DNA from: Fratercula arctica
Taxonomy: Eukaryota; Chordata; Aves; Charadriiformes; Alcidae
NCBI GenBank assembly: GCA_947846985.1
Contig: CANTUZ010000026.1
Coordinates: 54,418,730 to 54,482,729, forward strand
Reading direction: 5' to 3'
DNA length: 64,000 bases
A program made the translations under genes and the position numbers. The number at the start of each line of letters is the position of its first letter. The stretch's first letter is position 1. Under the pieces are notes generated by a model that saw only the letters and a program-made list of their open reading frames with translations, did not search any database and was not told where the DNA came from. Positions 38,401 to 51,825 of this stretch are shown here, piece by piece.

Positions 38401-41400
38401 TGCTGGAGGAAAAACAGCCATTAATCTCCTTACTTAAAAACTACGGGAATTTCTGTTGGGAAGTTACTGCTTGTAAAATCAGTAGTGGGACTTCCATATA
38501 GGTATTATATATTTATTTCTAACCAATTGTAGCAGTGACCGAAAACAGGTTTTGCTTGGTCTGTTGCGTGTCCTTGTGAAACCACTTGGTGGGCTTGGCA
38601 GAACTCCAATCACATCTCATTGCTGCTAATTGTCATTTCGGTTGGCATTGTTTGCAGTGAAGCTGGAGTTTAATAGGATGTGGAAAGTGAGCAACAGTCA
38701 TTCTTCAAAGGCCCTCATCCTTTGGCATGGCAGTGTGGGGACTCCTGTGTATTGTTTAAGTGTGTTTTTCATATTTAATAGACTTTGTAAGGCAATCTCT
38801 CACTTTTGAGCTCTTCATTAAGTTGTAATGCAGAAAATTTTTTCTGTTCAATCACGTTCTTGCACATGCTTCAGTGAATGCTTTTTAACGGTTTAAAGGT
38901 TTTGTGTAATCTTGATCCTAAGAAGTAAATTCTGCCTCCTTATTTTTCTGAAGTAGTTTACTTTTATTTGTATGAAGTTTGGCTTCTCTGGTTGGTTAAT
39001 TCAATGATAGCTGTGGGATTTATTATGGTAAAATCAATAGCTTTTATATCCGATTAATTTGCTCTGGTTCATTGCACTGATCAAATCTAGGGGCCTGTAA
39101 TGGATATTTCATATCATGATCTCTAAAAGGAGGACTTCAGATTGTATTGATTAAATCAAAAGAGGTCAGATTTTTCCTCTATATAATTGAAATTAGTCTA
39201 ACAAGTAACATAGCATTGAGCATGTTGTTTTCCTGTATCTATTCAGAACTGATGTTAGATGCTGTTGACTTCAGCCTTCAAGAGGAGTTGGGCACAATCT
39301 GAGAGCGGTTTTAACCTGTTTATCAGCTCAACGAACAAAGAGCATCTGAACATATTCTCAAGTTCCCAGGCTACGTTATTCAACATCAGTTTCAGTATCA
39401 GTGCCATTAAAGAAATGCTTCATGGTACAGGGCATAGTCATCATCCTGGGATCATCCTTTTAAATTTCCCGCTGTTTCAGGGACACAGAGTATAATATTC
39501 CACAGCAGGGTGCAGAATGTCCCATAGTCATGTCTTTTTGTCTTTGTTAGGGTAAATTTAACAGTTGATGGAAGGAAAATAGTCTCCCAAGAATGCAGTC
39601 CTGTGGAATAGATGTTCTGGGGACAAATAAGTTATTCCAGGGTTTTCTGAAGTGACAAAGACAGAATTTAACAATTCAAGTAGGTCCTTCCATTGTTGTG
39701 TTCCTAATTCCTTAATATACATAGCAGACACACTACATTTTATTCTTATTCCTCATATGTTTTTGTTTTCTGAACATGACAATATTTGCATTATTTTGAA
39801 AAGAAAGAAAGTTAGGATTACATCTGTTACAGAAAACTTTACTGGGCAATAGCATAAGAACAGATGTTCACATCAGTAGGAAAGACTAGATCTAATGGTG
39901 AAAGCTGGAATTAGTGCAACTTTAACTTTAATTACACCATTCCAGTAACATTCTGTTGCCATTTTAATAGGAAAAATTCTTATCAATTTTAAATTTTAGT
40001 AATGCTTTCATAAAATACTAAGATTCCCATAGGTTTTTGAAATGAGTATTTTATAAATTTAAACCAGTTACCTGTGTGTGTATTTCAAAGCACTTAGCAA
40101 AGTTCACCAGTCTGCTGCACATTACTAGTATTATAACTTTACAGTAAGACTACATTGTTCTTTTTCCCTTACTAGCCTTTAGCTGAGTTGTTATCTTTGT
40201 TCAAACAAAAGATTTTTCCCTGTTCTTGATTTGACATGGCTTTCCCAGAGAAGCATTGGCTGACATGGTTGAAGAGTCTTATCCAATCAGTCTCACTCTT
40301 GTATTGTTACAAACCAAATTCCTTTTCCACTCAATTTGCCCATGTTTGACATGGGATATAGCTTTGCGTGTAGTAATTTTGTCATGCTCTCACCAATCCC
40401 CAGAAAAAGTCAGGACCCCAGGGCATAGTTTGACAAAGCATGTAAGTTCAAAATTAACACGAACATGTTGTGTTATATATTATTTCAATGACATGGTATG
40501 TATTATTTCAATTGAAAATGAAATTCAAAATTACTTAACTTCTCTCGTAGATGAAATATAATCTGTGTAATTGCCATCATGTAATAGATATTTAATAGTC
40601 ATGCAACAGGAAAATTACCATTTTGCATTTATTAGAGAATTCGTCATTACTGTGCAGGACGTGGGTCAAATTCATTTCTTGGCTGTGGTATCTTTGCTAA
40701 CCCAAGCCATTATCAAGGTTTCTTACTAAGGAACTGCTTCAATAGCCTTTCTGAGGCTTGAATAGCTACTCTAAGACATACAAAAAAAGGCTCTTTCAGG
40801 AAGGGAATATGGCTGGTAGAAAGCAGGCTGCTGTTTTATCACTCTGCAAAATCTCTGCCTGTTAAAATTGCCCTTGTGGGCCAGGTGAAATTGGATGCAC
40901 TCTTGGGTTCTGATTTCTGTTTTAGCTCCAGCAGTTGGAGAGGTCCCAGTGTGGGCTTATCCCTCCACCCTTCAGCTGGAGGCTGACCTCTGATATCAAC
41001 CCTGCTGATGCCACAGACCAAACTTCTGCCTAGGAAGCTAGCCCACCGTCACAGTTGGTCTGGATCAACCTCTACATCCATGAAACGTGGCAGCAGCAGG
41101 GAGCAGCAGTGCTGTCTCTTGTGCCGCCCCTGAGTGGAAATGGGAGTGAGGATGAGTGGAGAGGAAAGGAAGGTTTTCCAGTAGTGGTTACCTCTCAGAG
41201 CAGAGCGGAGGAGAGAGTTCTGCTTCAAAAACAGGCACAGCATGATTGTGAGTCAAAATATAAGCTTAGGATCTAAGTGTCCTAAAAACTTGAAAATCTC
41301 AGTGAAGTAAAATACCTGTCTTCTATGACTACCTTCTCATTTTGCTGTTAGGAGATGCTGTTTTTTCTATCCACTACACATTTTCTTTTGTCTGTCACTT

Positions 41401-43624
41401 TTCCATACCTTCACTCTCTGTTCTGCGTTATTTCCCCCACCTCAATATACATGGGTGTAAAAGAGTTTGGTAGGTAGTCTTTTACTGAAAAGGAAATCAG
41501 TTGTGAAGGCAAAGCTTCTCTAAAACCCTTGTCTAAAACCACTAGAATATTTTTGTGCTGTCTCCAGTCTGATTATGATTTTTCTCTTCCTCCCATTCAT
41601 CCCTTTGCTTCATCATTTCAGTTTAATCCAAACTGATGCCAATAGTCTTTTTAGAGATGGAAATAAGCAATATTTACCATATATATGAAAGGAAAAAAAG
41701 CAATTGACTTCTTCTAAAATGTTCTTACATTTCTAACCCCATTTACTTAAAACGCAATTGCTTTCTTTTGCTTACTTTTATAACCATTTAGTTAGGACTG
41801 GGCCCAGTGTTCTTTCCAGGATGGAAATCCCACACTACTTTTCCTGACAGTTTACACTGTCAGTATGCTTAACTTTTGTAAGCATTATTTGCTTGTGCTC
41901 AACTGGAGATTGGGGAACGGAGACAGTGGTGCTTCAGTCTTTTGTCTCTAAAGATTTGTGTAGAAGTCTGATTTGGTTAACCAGTTACAATGAGTTTAGA
42001 GGTGTTTACATATTACCCAATGTATGTTTAATCACAAAAGAAAACTGCACAGCTCAGCAGTACTTAAAGTCATTGGTCTGAAGAAGTGTGTTCATCTGGA
42101 ATAGCGGAGATAGGCTCTAATTGAAGCGCAGTAGCACAACTGCGTAAGCAAAGCATCACAGCGCCTTTCTCCTGTTATGGTTAGCACGTTCACTGGTCAT
42201 GAGCATTAGCGTTAACTCACATTCTCTGAGTTTACTGCCGTCTCCAGTCATGAGTGAGAGAGGACTATTGCCATTATCACTGGCAATAAGGCAATTAAGA
42301 CTATGTGATAGAAGCGTTGTTCTAGTCAAAAGACCGTCCCTCTCAGAAAAGCTTTGCTGGGCATTTTGCACCTTCCCCCTTCGTCGTAAAAGAGAGATAG
42401 TGAAAGTGTGGACTTTCACACAGACCTGAAAAGCTTAGAGTAGAAAGGATCGAGCTGAACTGTCTTCTAGATTATACACAGACTAATTGTTTATGAAATT
42501 CCAACCAGGTATTTCTTTCCAATTGTGTTGTAGGAAATAGGAAGGTATTTGTGTAACAGAGGGTATAGCGTTACTGAAAAGGTGTCATGAGGAAAGATTC
42601 CTGTTAGATTATGTGGATGAAACCCATGCCCTACTGAAACAAATCAGAATACACCTATGAACTTCCATGTAACTGAGATTGCACCTTTTGCTCTAACTTG
42701 GCCTTTATAGGGTTAGCATTTGGAGCAGGAGGAAAGTTGAGGAGAAGAAAGAAAAAGCTTGCTAAACTAGCACACTGACAAGTCACAGAAAAGTTTTGAA
42801 TAGGAACATCCATCGGTCAGGTGTAGCTGTTCTTTGTAGCTGTAGACATAGGAGCATAGTTTCTCTTCTGTGACTTCATGCAGAAGGAATGAAACAGGAA
42901 AAAGGAGGCCTATCAAATGATGGCAAATAGTTGCTCAGTTTTGTCAGTTCTATGGTTTTCCTAATTAATCAAATGCTTTTTGTTCTGTTTTCTTATTACT
43001 GCTACTGTATACCTTGCTATAGCCAGATGTCTGTAGCCATAAAAGCCATTTCGTATTAGCTTGGATTTGACTGTTTAGGAACCATCTGAAAACTTCTCCC
43101 ATCTTCCATTTCAAATCCTCCTAAATTCACATACATGCTGTTCGATTACCATTTTTACACCTGTTTTACACTCTGTTCAGGTGTTCTCCATCATTTCTTA
43201 AGGTTTTATCTTAGCCTTTAATATTTCCATGTATTTAAACAGTTCCATGGGGCAAGAGTAAAATATATGAAAAAATAGTCTTGACTATTGGAAATTTAAG
43301 AGGAAAATAAAAGCCAATAATGACAGCAGCTTTTAACCAATATATAATAAAAAATAGTTTACTTGATGCACGTTCTGTCTATATTAATCAAAAATAGATT
43401 GATTTGAACTTACAGACTGACACATTGACTTTTATCTTGTAAGTATGAAGGTAGTTCATTCATTTATAATGGGGGGGGCAGTAAAATAAAAAGTAATTGA
43501 TGCACTTTTGTTATTTATCACTGGTGGGTTCTAGTTTATAGCCACAAATTGAAAAAAAGAAAAAAATTTTTTTGAGCAGGTCAGAATTTGTTAACCTGAA
43601 AGAAACGTTAACATATCTTTGTAT

Positions 43625-44250
43625 ATGAGCTGGCTTGCAACCCAGAAAGCCAACCATATCCTGGGCTGCATCAAAAGAAGCATAGCCAGCAGGTCAAGGG
43701 AGGTGATTCTGCCCCACTACTCCACTCTCAGGAGACCTCCCTGCAGTACTGTGTCCGGCTCTGGGGCCCCCAACATAAGAAGGACATGGACCTGTTCGAA
43801 AAGATCCAGAGGAGGGCCACAAAGATGATCAGAGGGCTGGAGCACCTCTCCTGTGAAGACAGTCTGAGAGAGTTGGCATTGTTCAGCCTGGATGAGAGAA
43901 GAAGAAGAACATGTTATTGCAGCCTTTCAGTACTTAAAAGAAAGACGGAGAGATATTTTTTTTGCCAAGGCTTGTATTGAGAGAACAAGGGTCAATGGTT
44001 TTTAACTGAAAGAAGGAAGGTTTAGATTAGAGAGAAGGAAGAAATGTTTTACTCAGTGGCTGGTGAGGCACTGGAGCAGGTTGCCCAGAGAAGCTTTGGA
44101 TGCCCTATCCATGGAAGTGTTCAAGGCCAGGTGAGATGGGTCTTGGAGCCACCTGATCTAGTGAAAGATGTCCCTACCCATGGCAGGGGGAGCTGGACAA
44201 GGTGATCTTTAAAGGGCCCTCCCAACCCAAATGGTTCTGTGATTCTATAA
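43625..44250 (+). mobile_element. CR1 LINE 3' fragment (about 0.63 kb)
   Basis: This carries the 3' end of CR1 ORF2 and its tail: ATCCTGGGCTGCATCAAAAG, GAGGTGATTCTGCCCCACTA, ATCCAGAGGAGGGCCACAAA, GGCTGGAGCACCTCTCCTGT, then GGAAGAAATGTTTTACTCAG, a TTTAAAGGGCCCTCCCAACC-type end and GGTTCTGTGATTCTAT. The reverse transcriptase domain itself is absent, and the frame is broken by indels between its segments. It is a 5'-truncated, inactive copy in gene-sense orientation within intron 4. Confidence 0.95.
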
Positions 44251-47200
44251 TTCATAGAATTCTGTATTTTGCCCCATTTTCTGTATTTCAGGAATATGTT
44301 ATTGTCTAAGTATGTCACAGAAATAAGGTAAACGTGGAACACCTTACTGAGAGATGTATCTCTTTCCACCAGACGTAAGGAAGGAGCTGATTTGCCAGAA
44401 AGGAAAACCTTTTCTCCAGAAGTTTATCTATAAGGTTTCTTAGTCTGTAAAATGTACTCTAGGTCTATTTTACCGCACCTTTGCTATGTACCTGTGTGCA
44501 CATCTAGGGCACCTGGGATCTCTAAATAAATTATTTATAGCTGGCTTCTTTTAAAATGAAGATACGTTTCACCCTTGAAAATGGTTTCATGCATGGGTTG
44601 AGGGAGCAATGCTTTTCAGCAGAGGCATGTGGTGTGCTAGAGGGAGTGTTGGCTGATGACTTCCATGTCTCTGAAGCAAGGATAAGTGTTAAAGTCACTA
44701 TGCAACAGAACAGTAGCCACGTTTACTGTCAAAGGTTCGTTACTCTTTTAGTGTAAATGGATTCCTAAGGGCTTAAAGAACTTAACTATATTTATGGATC
44801 TTCTTTGTGATTTTCAGTAGCTATGTAAGTAAGTAGCCTCTGCTCTCCCTTTCTCTCCTGTAGCGTGATGTACCACAAAGAATATTTCTAATTACCCAAG
44901 CGTCAGATCAGTGTTTCCGAGATGTTTTGGGAGTTGGAGGAAGACAACAGTGTGGGCAAACTCAGCATGCTTGGAGCAGTAGGGAATACTGACTGCTGGT
45001 GGGTGGGTACGTAGATGATGACCTGTTAACAGAGCTCTGATGGTGTGGCTGGAGACAGTGAGTCACAGTGAAAAGAGAAGTGATTGAAGTGACTTCTCAG
45101 AAGCTTGAACCCTTTGAGAAAGGGGGAGGTGAAAAGGAGATGTGAAAAGCCCCATTCAGGTCCTTCTGTGAGAGTGCTGAGCAGTTAAGCACGGCCTGAA
45201 GACTAAGGTGTTCCATAGATGTCAGCAAAAGGTTTGCTCAGCAAACTTATTTTAAAAGTTGTCCTGAAAGTGACTTGCATTGTGAGAAAAGCATGAAAAT
45301 AAAGTAAGAGAAGGTGCATCTTCCCTCATCGCTGTAAAAATATTGTGTAGCTAATCATAGATGACAGTGAATAAATTATCTGGAAGACCACTGATAAGCA
45401 GGAAAAACAGCCTTTGTGCTGAAAATCGGTAACAAGAGTGACCTTGGCTTTTGAAAGCTATTAAGGGAATGTTGAATGGACCAAAACTTAAGACCTGAGG
45501 AATTGTAATATAGGTTCTAAGATGCACAAAAGAACTTGTTAAGTAGGTCTTAAAAATAATATGTCAACATTAGAGGATGTGCGTGCATTCCAGCCTACCC
45601 AGTAAGGCTATGAGAAGATGGTTATTGTGAAGTGAATAGAGGAAATGTGTACATAATGATCCTCCTACCAGTTTGGAGTAGAGCAAGCCCAGTCTGTTAA
45701 TAATAGGATTGTGTTATAAACAGTTTAATTCCACAAGCTTCTCTAGTGATCTTTATTTCCAACCTGATTCTCCAGTTAAGATAATCTTTATCACAATACA
45801 CTTAAAATGTCGTTGTTCCATTACTTAGATTTTGGTCTTCATTGTCCTGAAAAATGTGTAGCTGTTTCTTAGAGGATATTCTGCATCAAAACTGCTATTT
45901 CACTCTCTTGCATACAAGCACACACATGTACAATATTACTCCTTTTTCATCTTTTTCTCTGTTATTTACTTGCATTGTTCGTCATAATGACGGTCAAAGC
46001 ATGACAATGGCACGTCATGTCTAGCTGTTGTGCGAACATCAGATTTGCAGTCATTCTTTCCTGATGAGTGCTAAACCCAGCCTAGGCTACCAGACAACAG
46101 TTGGCACCTTTTCTTATGATCGCCATTCTTGACAGATATGTAGTATCTGTTGAGAATCAAAGGGAATCATTTTCAGTATTTAAAAAAAAAAAAAAAGTGT
46201 GGTTGCAACAGTGCACTCCTGTTGCTTTCACGTACCCTAAGGGTTGAAATTTAATGTAAGATATTACTTTACAGTCTGGTTCTTTACGGACATTCTGGAA
46301 AAGGTTGGTACACTATTACTATTTACACTGATGGCAACTACTCTCATCGGTGAAATCTGGAGTGAACTAGCTGTTAAATCATTGTTTTCTTTCCAACATA
46401 CAATCTTTTTTCAAGATAATTTCATTTGCTTTTAAAAAAATATCCATAAATATTCCAGCTGTTTCTGTGGGTTAATTGCAGAATTAATTGGATCGTATTG
46501 TCTTGAATAGCAATAAATGTGTATTTTTTTATTGCTTAAATTTGCGTTCATTTTAATTTCTTTTTTGTTCTGTAAGGTTTGCAACTCCTGTCACTTAAAA
46601 TCTCTTCTGCAGGGGTTTACTGTCTGCTGCTGGAACAAACCAAGCAAGGTTCAACTTCTTAAACAAGGACTGTGTTTCTAATAGAATCCGTGACATTTCC
46701 TTGAAATTTTAGAGCATCTTTTAGACAGTTTTTCCTTTTTGACAAAGAGTCACCACTCTGCTTACTCTAGTAGGTTTTGAATGGCTTTATATCCATCTGG
46801 GTACGTTTCACAGTTTCACAGATACAGTGTACCTCATAATAGTGTGAAAACGAACAGCATTTACCAGAGCTTCATGGCTAAGTGATGACAATGTTCTGAT
46901 GTCAGTTGAAATACATTATCTACAGGCAGTTTTGAATACAGTCATAAGTGTTTAGGGAAGCAGCTTGGGTTTTTCTAAAATTTAGAATTTCAGTCATGCA
47001 GTTCTAACTTTTGTTCATGTTCTGGAATGCTTTGGTCATGACAGCAGTGAGCAGGGTGCCAGGTACCTCATTGCTAAGCTTTGCAGAGGTGGTGGACAGC
47101 ATGACCTCACAGCCTTGTAAGAAGAGCTTGGTCTTGTAGGTGTGCTTGTTATAAACCAGTTTTCACACAGGTGCACTGCAGAAGTCATTGAAGCAGATGG

Positions 47201-50200
47201 GAGATGATGGCTCTCATTCTCCTTTTGTACTGCAGCACAGGGTGCACCTGCGATGGCTTAAACTTGCCTCCTCCCTCATCTGGCCAGATTGAGGCCCATG
47301 TTTTCTGCAGTCACACTCTGCGTCATACTCCTGGGGGCTTTGCTGGGGAAAGGGATGCCGTCTGTCTGCCCTGCTGGAATGCTTCTACTTTAAAATCAAA
47401 AAAATATGTGGGCAATTTTCAAAGTCCTTGTTCATGAAGGAAGGCTCAAGAACTCTGCAGCATAGGCATTTCATGTTTTGAAACGAGTGATGGTTTAACA
47501 CAAAAAACTGTTGTCAGTGGTTCATTGGGGACTGAAGCATTGGTCTTTTCCTCTGGGTGGATGCTTTTGTCAAATGGTTAAGGAGGTTTATTTATCCTGT
47601 GATTTCCTTCTAAAGCTAGGTCAATAGTTTCTTTTTTTTTAGACGAAAACTAAAGGAGCTAGCATGGGTTCAAATAAAAGTACTCTGATAGCTTGGAAAT
47701 ATTGCAGAAGTGGGACAGAAGTTAAGACATGTTCCTAGTCTTAAACATATCCTGTTAATTAGTCCTAAAAACTTTTTCCTTCATATGTAGACCTTACTAC
47801 CCCATCCTTCCAAATATTATATGGGGCATGTTGCTTATGGATGTGGAGGATTCTAGACTTTTTATGTATGAGAAAAAAGTTCGTAGCCTTAACTGGTCTT
47901 AAGTTTAGCAAGCGTTTCTTAATTCGCTGGCAGCAGAAGGGCAATGTTATGCTACATTTTGATACTACTTTATCCTTAGCAGATTCTTTTCCTATTGAAG
48001 TGATTTTCAAAAAGTTGATTAAAGCAGCTTTGTGGGCAGATCATGCTAGAGCAATGGCGCAAAGCAGAATAGTCTCCGACAGCAGGGAAGGTGAACAATT
48101 TTATTTTAAGACAGGTAAAACTGAGCTTTAATATATTCTTAATTATTTTGCCATGGACACTAAAGACTATTCTCACAGTCGTTAAAACTCTGCATGGCAG
48201 TGACACTGAACAGCAGCCTGCTGGCCATGCTCTCATTGAGCTGTGACAATGCAAGGTGTGTAACAATGCATTCACCATTGATATCACTGGTCTTACTGGT
48301 CTTTTCTTTCTCTTTCTAAGGAATATTGCCAGGCAGAATCCAATCTCTTGAGTGGTCCTTGAAATCTGCTTTATAAGCAAGAATTTGAATTCATTTGGCT
48401 GTATAGGATAAAGGGGTAAAGGAAGAAAACCTCAAACAAAAAAATTAACATTAAAGTAGTGAATTAAGTTTGCTAAAAAGCAAACGACAATTTTGGAGAG
48501 TGTTTCAGCTCCTCATAAAGTGCATTATTCCTTTTAATGAAATGGTTTTTGTGTATTCTCTTTCAAAATATGGTGCATAGAAAACTGTAAAGTAGATGTC
48601 ACCAAAACACTCAGCAGTGTTTCTATGCTGGCTGCCATACTCTCAGTGTTATTGCTCAGACTTTTAATTCTTTCACACTCTAGATTCCTTGTGTAGCCTC
48701 CTGCCCAAGGCATATCTCAGGAAGAAAAGGATGAATAATGCGTTTTTAATTAATACATTCACATAAATTGAGGGTCAGTTGAAGGATTGTTCATATCATT
48801 GATGAGATTAATCCCACTGAAGACATGAAAGTGCAAGCAAAGGCTTTATTATTTCTGAGTTTGAGGAAGTTATTTTAACTAACACCTTCTAGAGAAAGCA
48901 GACACTGGGTCCAAGAATATAAAAGTGGTTGTTGAAGTAGGTCCTTCTCTAGCTAGTGGTCGTACTGGTGCCAGGTGCCAACACAGAGGCTTAGAAGAAA
49001 GAATATGTGCTCCCATGACCAGCAGTTTAGCAAACTCTTGAGCGTCTGCACTGCTGTGTTTGTGAACTTTAACAATTTCTACCTTTTTAGTTAGTTGGCC
49101 GTTGTCATTCGGAACATCCTGTTGCAATGAATTCCACTGTTCAGTGGCGTATTGTATTAAAAAGTACTTTCATCTGTTTATTTTAGACCTACCACTGAAT
49201 AACTCCACTGGGTTTTTACGTTACAGTGCTTGTGTTAAAGTAGTAATTAAATCCCCATTTGCCTCCTTTACACACTATATATTTTTTGAGCTTTCTGCCA
49301 TGTCCCCACTTAGTTGTTTCTTTTTCAAGCTACTTTGTTTACTCTCTCACAAATTACAGAAATATATTCTTCTGATAGCCTATGTTGCTTTTATCTGTCT
49401 TGTCCTGTTCTACAGTATTTTTTGAGAGTGTAATCAAGACAATATACATCTTCTAGCTTCTCCCACTGACACAGATGTTCCTGAGTAACACTAAAATGTT
49501 TTGTCTTCTTTCTCACAATCTTTTTTCATTACTTTCTTATTAATGCTAATATTTTAACTTTTTAAATACCATATAAGATTTCTCAGAAAGCTCTTCTAAA
49601 AAATATTCTGTCCATGGCTGTAGAAGGAACAGAATTTCAGTGACAGGCAACTGTTTATGAGTTGGTTTTCTTCAAGATCAGCTTCTCACTTAATGAACAG
49701 AGCTTGGTATATAATCTTTTGGAGCTATTCAAAGTTATAACTTAGTTTCCTCAGATTCAGTCCTGTCCAGAGAAAGGAGTTAAAAATCCATGGAAATACA
49801 CACAACGAGATTCTGATCTCGTTTATAATTAGAAATCCTATGGAATTTGTAGATATGGCAAATAAAGATGTTAATTAAGTATGCTAAATTATCTGATACT
49901 TGAATGTAGCCCATCATATCAGGTTTTCCTTGTCTGAGACAACACGTACCATTTTGAGTACAGCCTTGGGAAAGCACATCTCATGTTTCAGTCTAATCAG
50001 AAGTCATCTGTTCCACGGTAGCAGAGTAAACAATTGTTATTTGAATTCCCCAGTATCCATTTAATGTAATGATGATCGGCATCAATTGTTGCATATATTA
50101 GTGATTGTAATAGAGTCTTCTCAGAAGATCATTTTAACATTAACTATTTTTAAAACAGATGTCTTATGTTTTTCTGTGTTTATTTGAATTTAATTTTTGT

Positions 50201-51542
50201 CAATAGCTGCAAGAAGTCATTGTCTGGTAGCAACATGCTATTCAATTAGCATTTCTGCTGCAATCGTACTGATAGTAATACATTCCATTTTTGTAAATGT
50301 AAACATATCTTGCTAGATATGGGTGAAAGTTTGGTGGTTTTGACTGTAGGTTAAGCCGTAGGTGATATTTTGATCTGGCAGAAATAGGTCCAGTGTTCTT
50401 AAAAGCCAAAATATTGATGCTCCATAAACACTAAGACAAATTTAAGTGTCAAAGCAATCTTTTAACAGTGATTATAGATGTAAAAAATTGACGAATCTCA
50501 TAGTCATCAGGGCAGACTTTTTACATCTTTAATTGCTTTTCTTACAGTTTTCAGGTGTAGGAGTTTTTCCACTCATACTCTTGTTCCTCCATGGTTCCTT
50601 TCGTTTTTCCAGATCATTACAAATCCTACCAATGAACTCCTGACACAAGGCTTAAGACCAACGTACAGTACACCTGATTTGGGACTTGTACTGCATTGTA
50701 ACTGTTTCAGAGTCCAGTGGTGAAGAATTGGCTACAACTATTTAAGTGTTGTACTAGTGGTTCTTCCTGATCAAAGAAGGAATGTTTTATATTGTATCCT
50801 GCTCACACTCTTTTTTCATTTAGTTTCACTTTATTTCAAATTTTTTTTATGCAAGGTTGAGTTGAACTGTTGTTTCTGGCTCAGGAAAACTGACCCATAG
50901 CTTCAGTCAGATCTGTCAACCATTGAGTAAAAAACAAAACCTTTTTAAAACTATTAGTGTAAGATTTTGCTTTTCTGTAGACTGCCACAACCAGGAAGCT
51001 TTACGTACTTAATCACAAGCCAAGTAATTAAAGCTTCACTTGTGTTTGCTTCTGGAAGTTACATTCTTAAGGTGTTATGTTTATTATTTGCATTTACTTT
51101 CTATTTAGACAAGCGATCTGTGAAGTAATCACTAAGCCAATAAAATATTCAGTGTTGGGCTGACTCGGTGAGGTGAATTGAATACTGCAAGGGGTCGAAG
51201 TTTATAATGAGAGACTGTTCCCCGAACTGGCTGAGGAGGTTAACTGCAATTTCGTAGGATTTGCAGGCATCGTGACTTTGTGTTAGGATTAAAGCCTGAA
51301 CTAAGAACTTTGTTAGCCAGCTTTTCTACAGCCCTGTGTTAAATAACGTCTCAACTCCTTTTCTTGGTGGAATAAAGATGTGCCAGAACAGTCATCATTT
51401 ATGATCTCAGTTTAGAGAGAAGAAGGAAACTTTTGCTTATTTATAGTGTAAAATGAATGCATAATAGATAAAATAAATTTACGGTATTTATTCATATTAA
51501 GTTGTATGAGAGTTTCTTAATGGACTTTTTTTGTCTTTGCAG

Positions 51543-51825
51543 TTATTGGCTGACAAACAAGGTCCACATTAAACGACCCAGCACTGGTCTCCTCATGTAT
51601 ACGCTTGCCACCAGATTTTGTGATGAAATTCACCTGTATGGATTTTGGCCATTCCCGAAGGATTTACATGGAAAACCAGTCAAGTATCATTATTATGATG
51701 ATCTGAAGTATCGGTACTTTTCTAATGCCAGTCCTCATAGGATGCCATTAGAGTTTAAAACATTGTACGTATTACATAACAGAGGAGCACTTAAATTAAC
51801 AACAGGGAAATGCATACAGCAATAA
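51543..51825 (+). CDS. ST8SIA4: ST8SIA4 exon 5 (residues 266-359, stop)
   Basis: Last coding exon of the polysialyltransferase. Completing split Gly266, it reads [20 protein letters not shown]: the end of the polysialyltransferase domain followed by sialylmotif S. Then come [17 protein letters not shown] (Cys292), [20 protein letters not shown] (motif III and motif VS with the catalytic His331) and [12 protein letters not shown] followed by stop TAA at 51823-51825. Cys356 is present, so both family disulfides (142-292, 156-356) can form. The total length matches the usual 359 residues. Residue 274 is His where the human protein has Pro as I recall it; the neighbouring basic residues K272, K276 and R277 are kept. 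Acceptor TTTGCAG at 51536-51542. There are no disabling changes. Confidence 0.98.

Larger units (their letters stand above)
25942..51542 (+). other. ST8SIA4: ST8SIA4 intron 4
   Basis: A 25.6-kb phase-2 intron, the largest in the window. The donor is GTAAGTGTC; the acceptor is GACTTTTTTTGTCTTTGCAG, ending at 51542. Contents I can support are a CR1 3' end (28633-28693), a 171-bp inverted duplication (arms at 32811 and 33717), an LTR fragment (about 33837-33940), a solo LTR (34813-35430), a longer CR1 fragment (43625-44250), and A/T homopolymers (about 34112-34131 T-rich; 46183-46196 A-rich). Patches near 26100-26230, 32160-32420, 38540-38720 and 38990-39110 look less degenerate than their surroundings and may be conserved non-coding elements, which cannot be shown without alignment. 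The remainder is AT-rich sequence in which I see no gene. Confidence 0.9.

Noticed and set aside
47976..48380. 134-codon minus-strand frame in intron 4
   Set aside because: No domain, no splice support, composition like translated AT-rich intron. An overlapping frame on the other strand is equally open.
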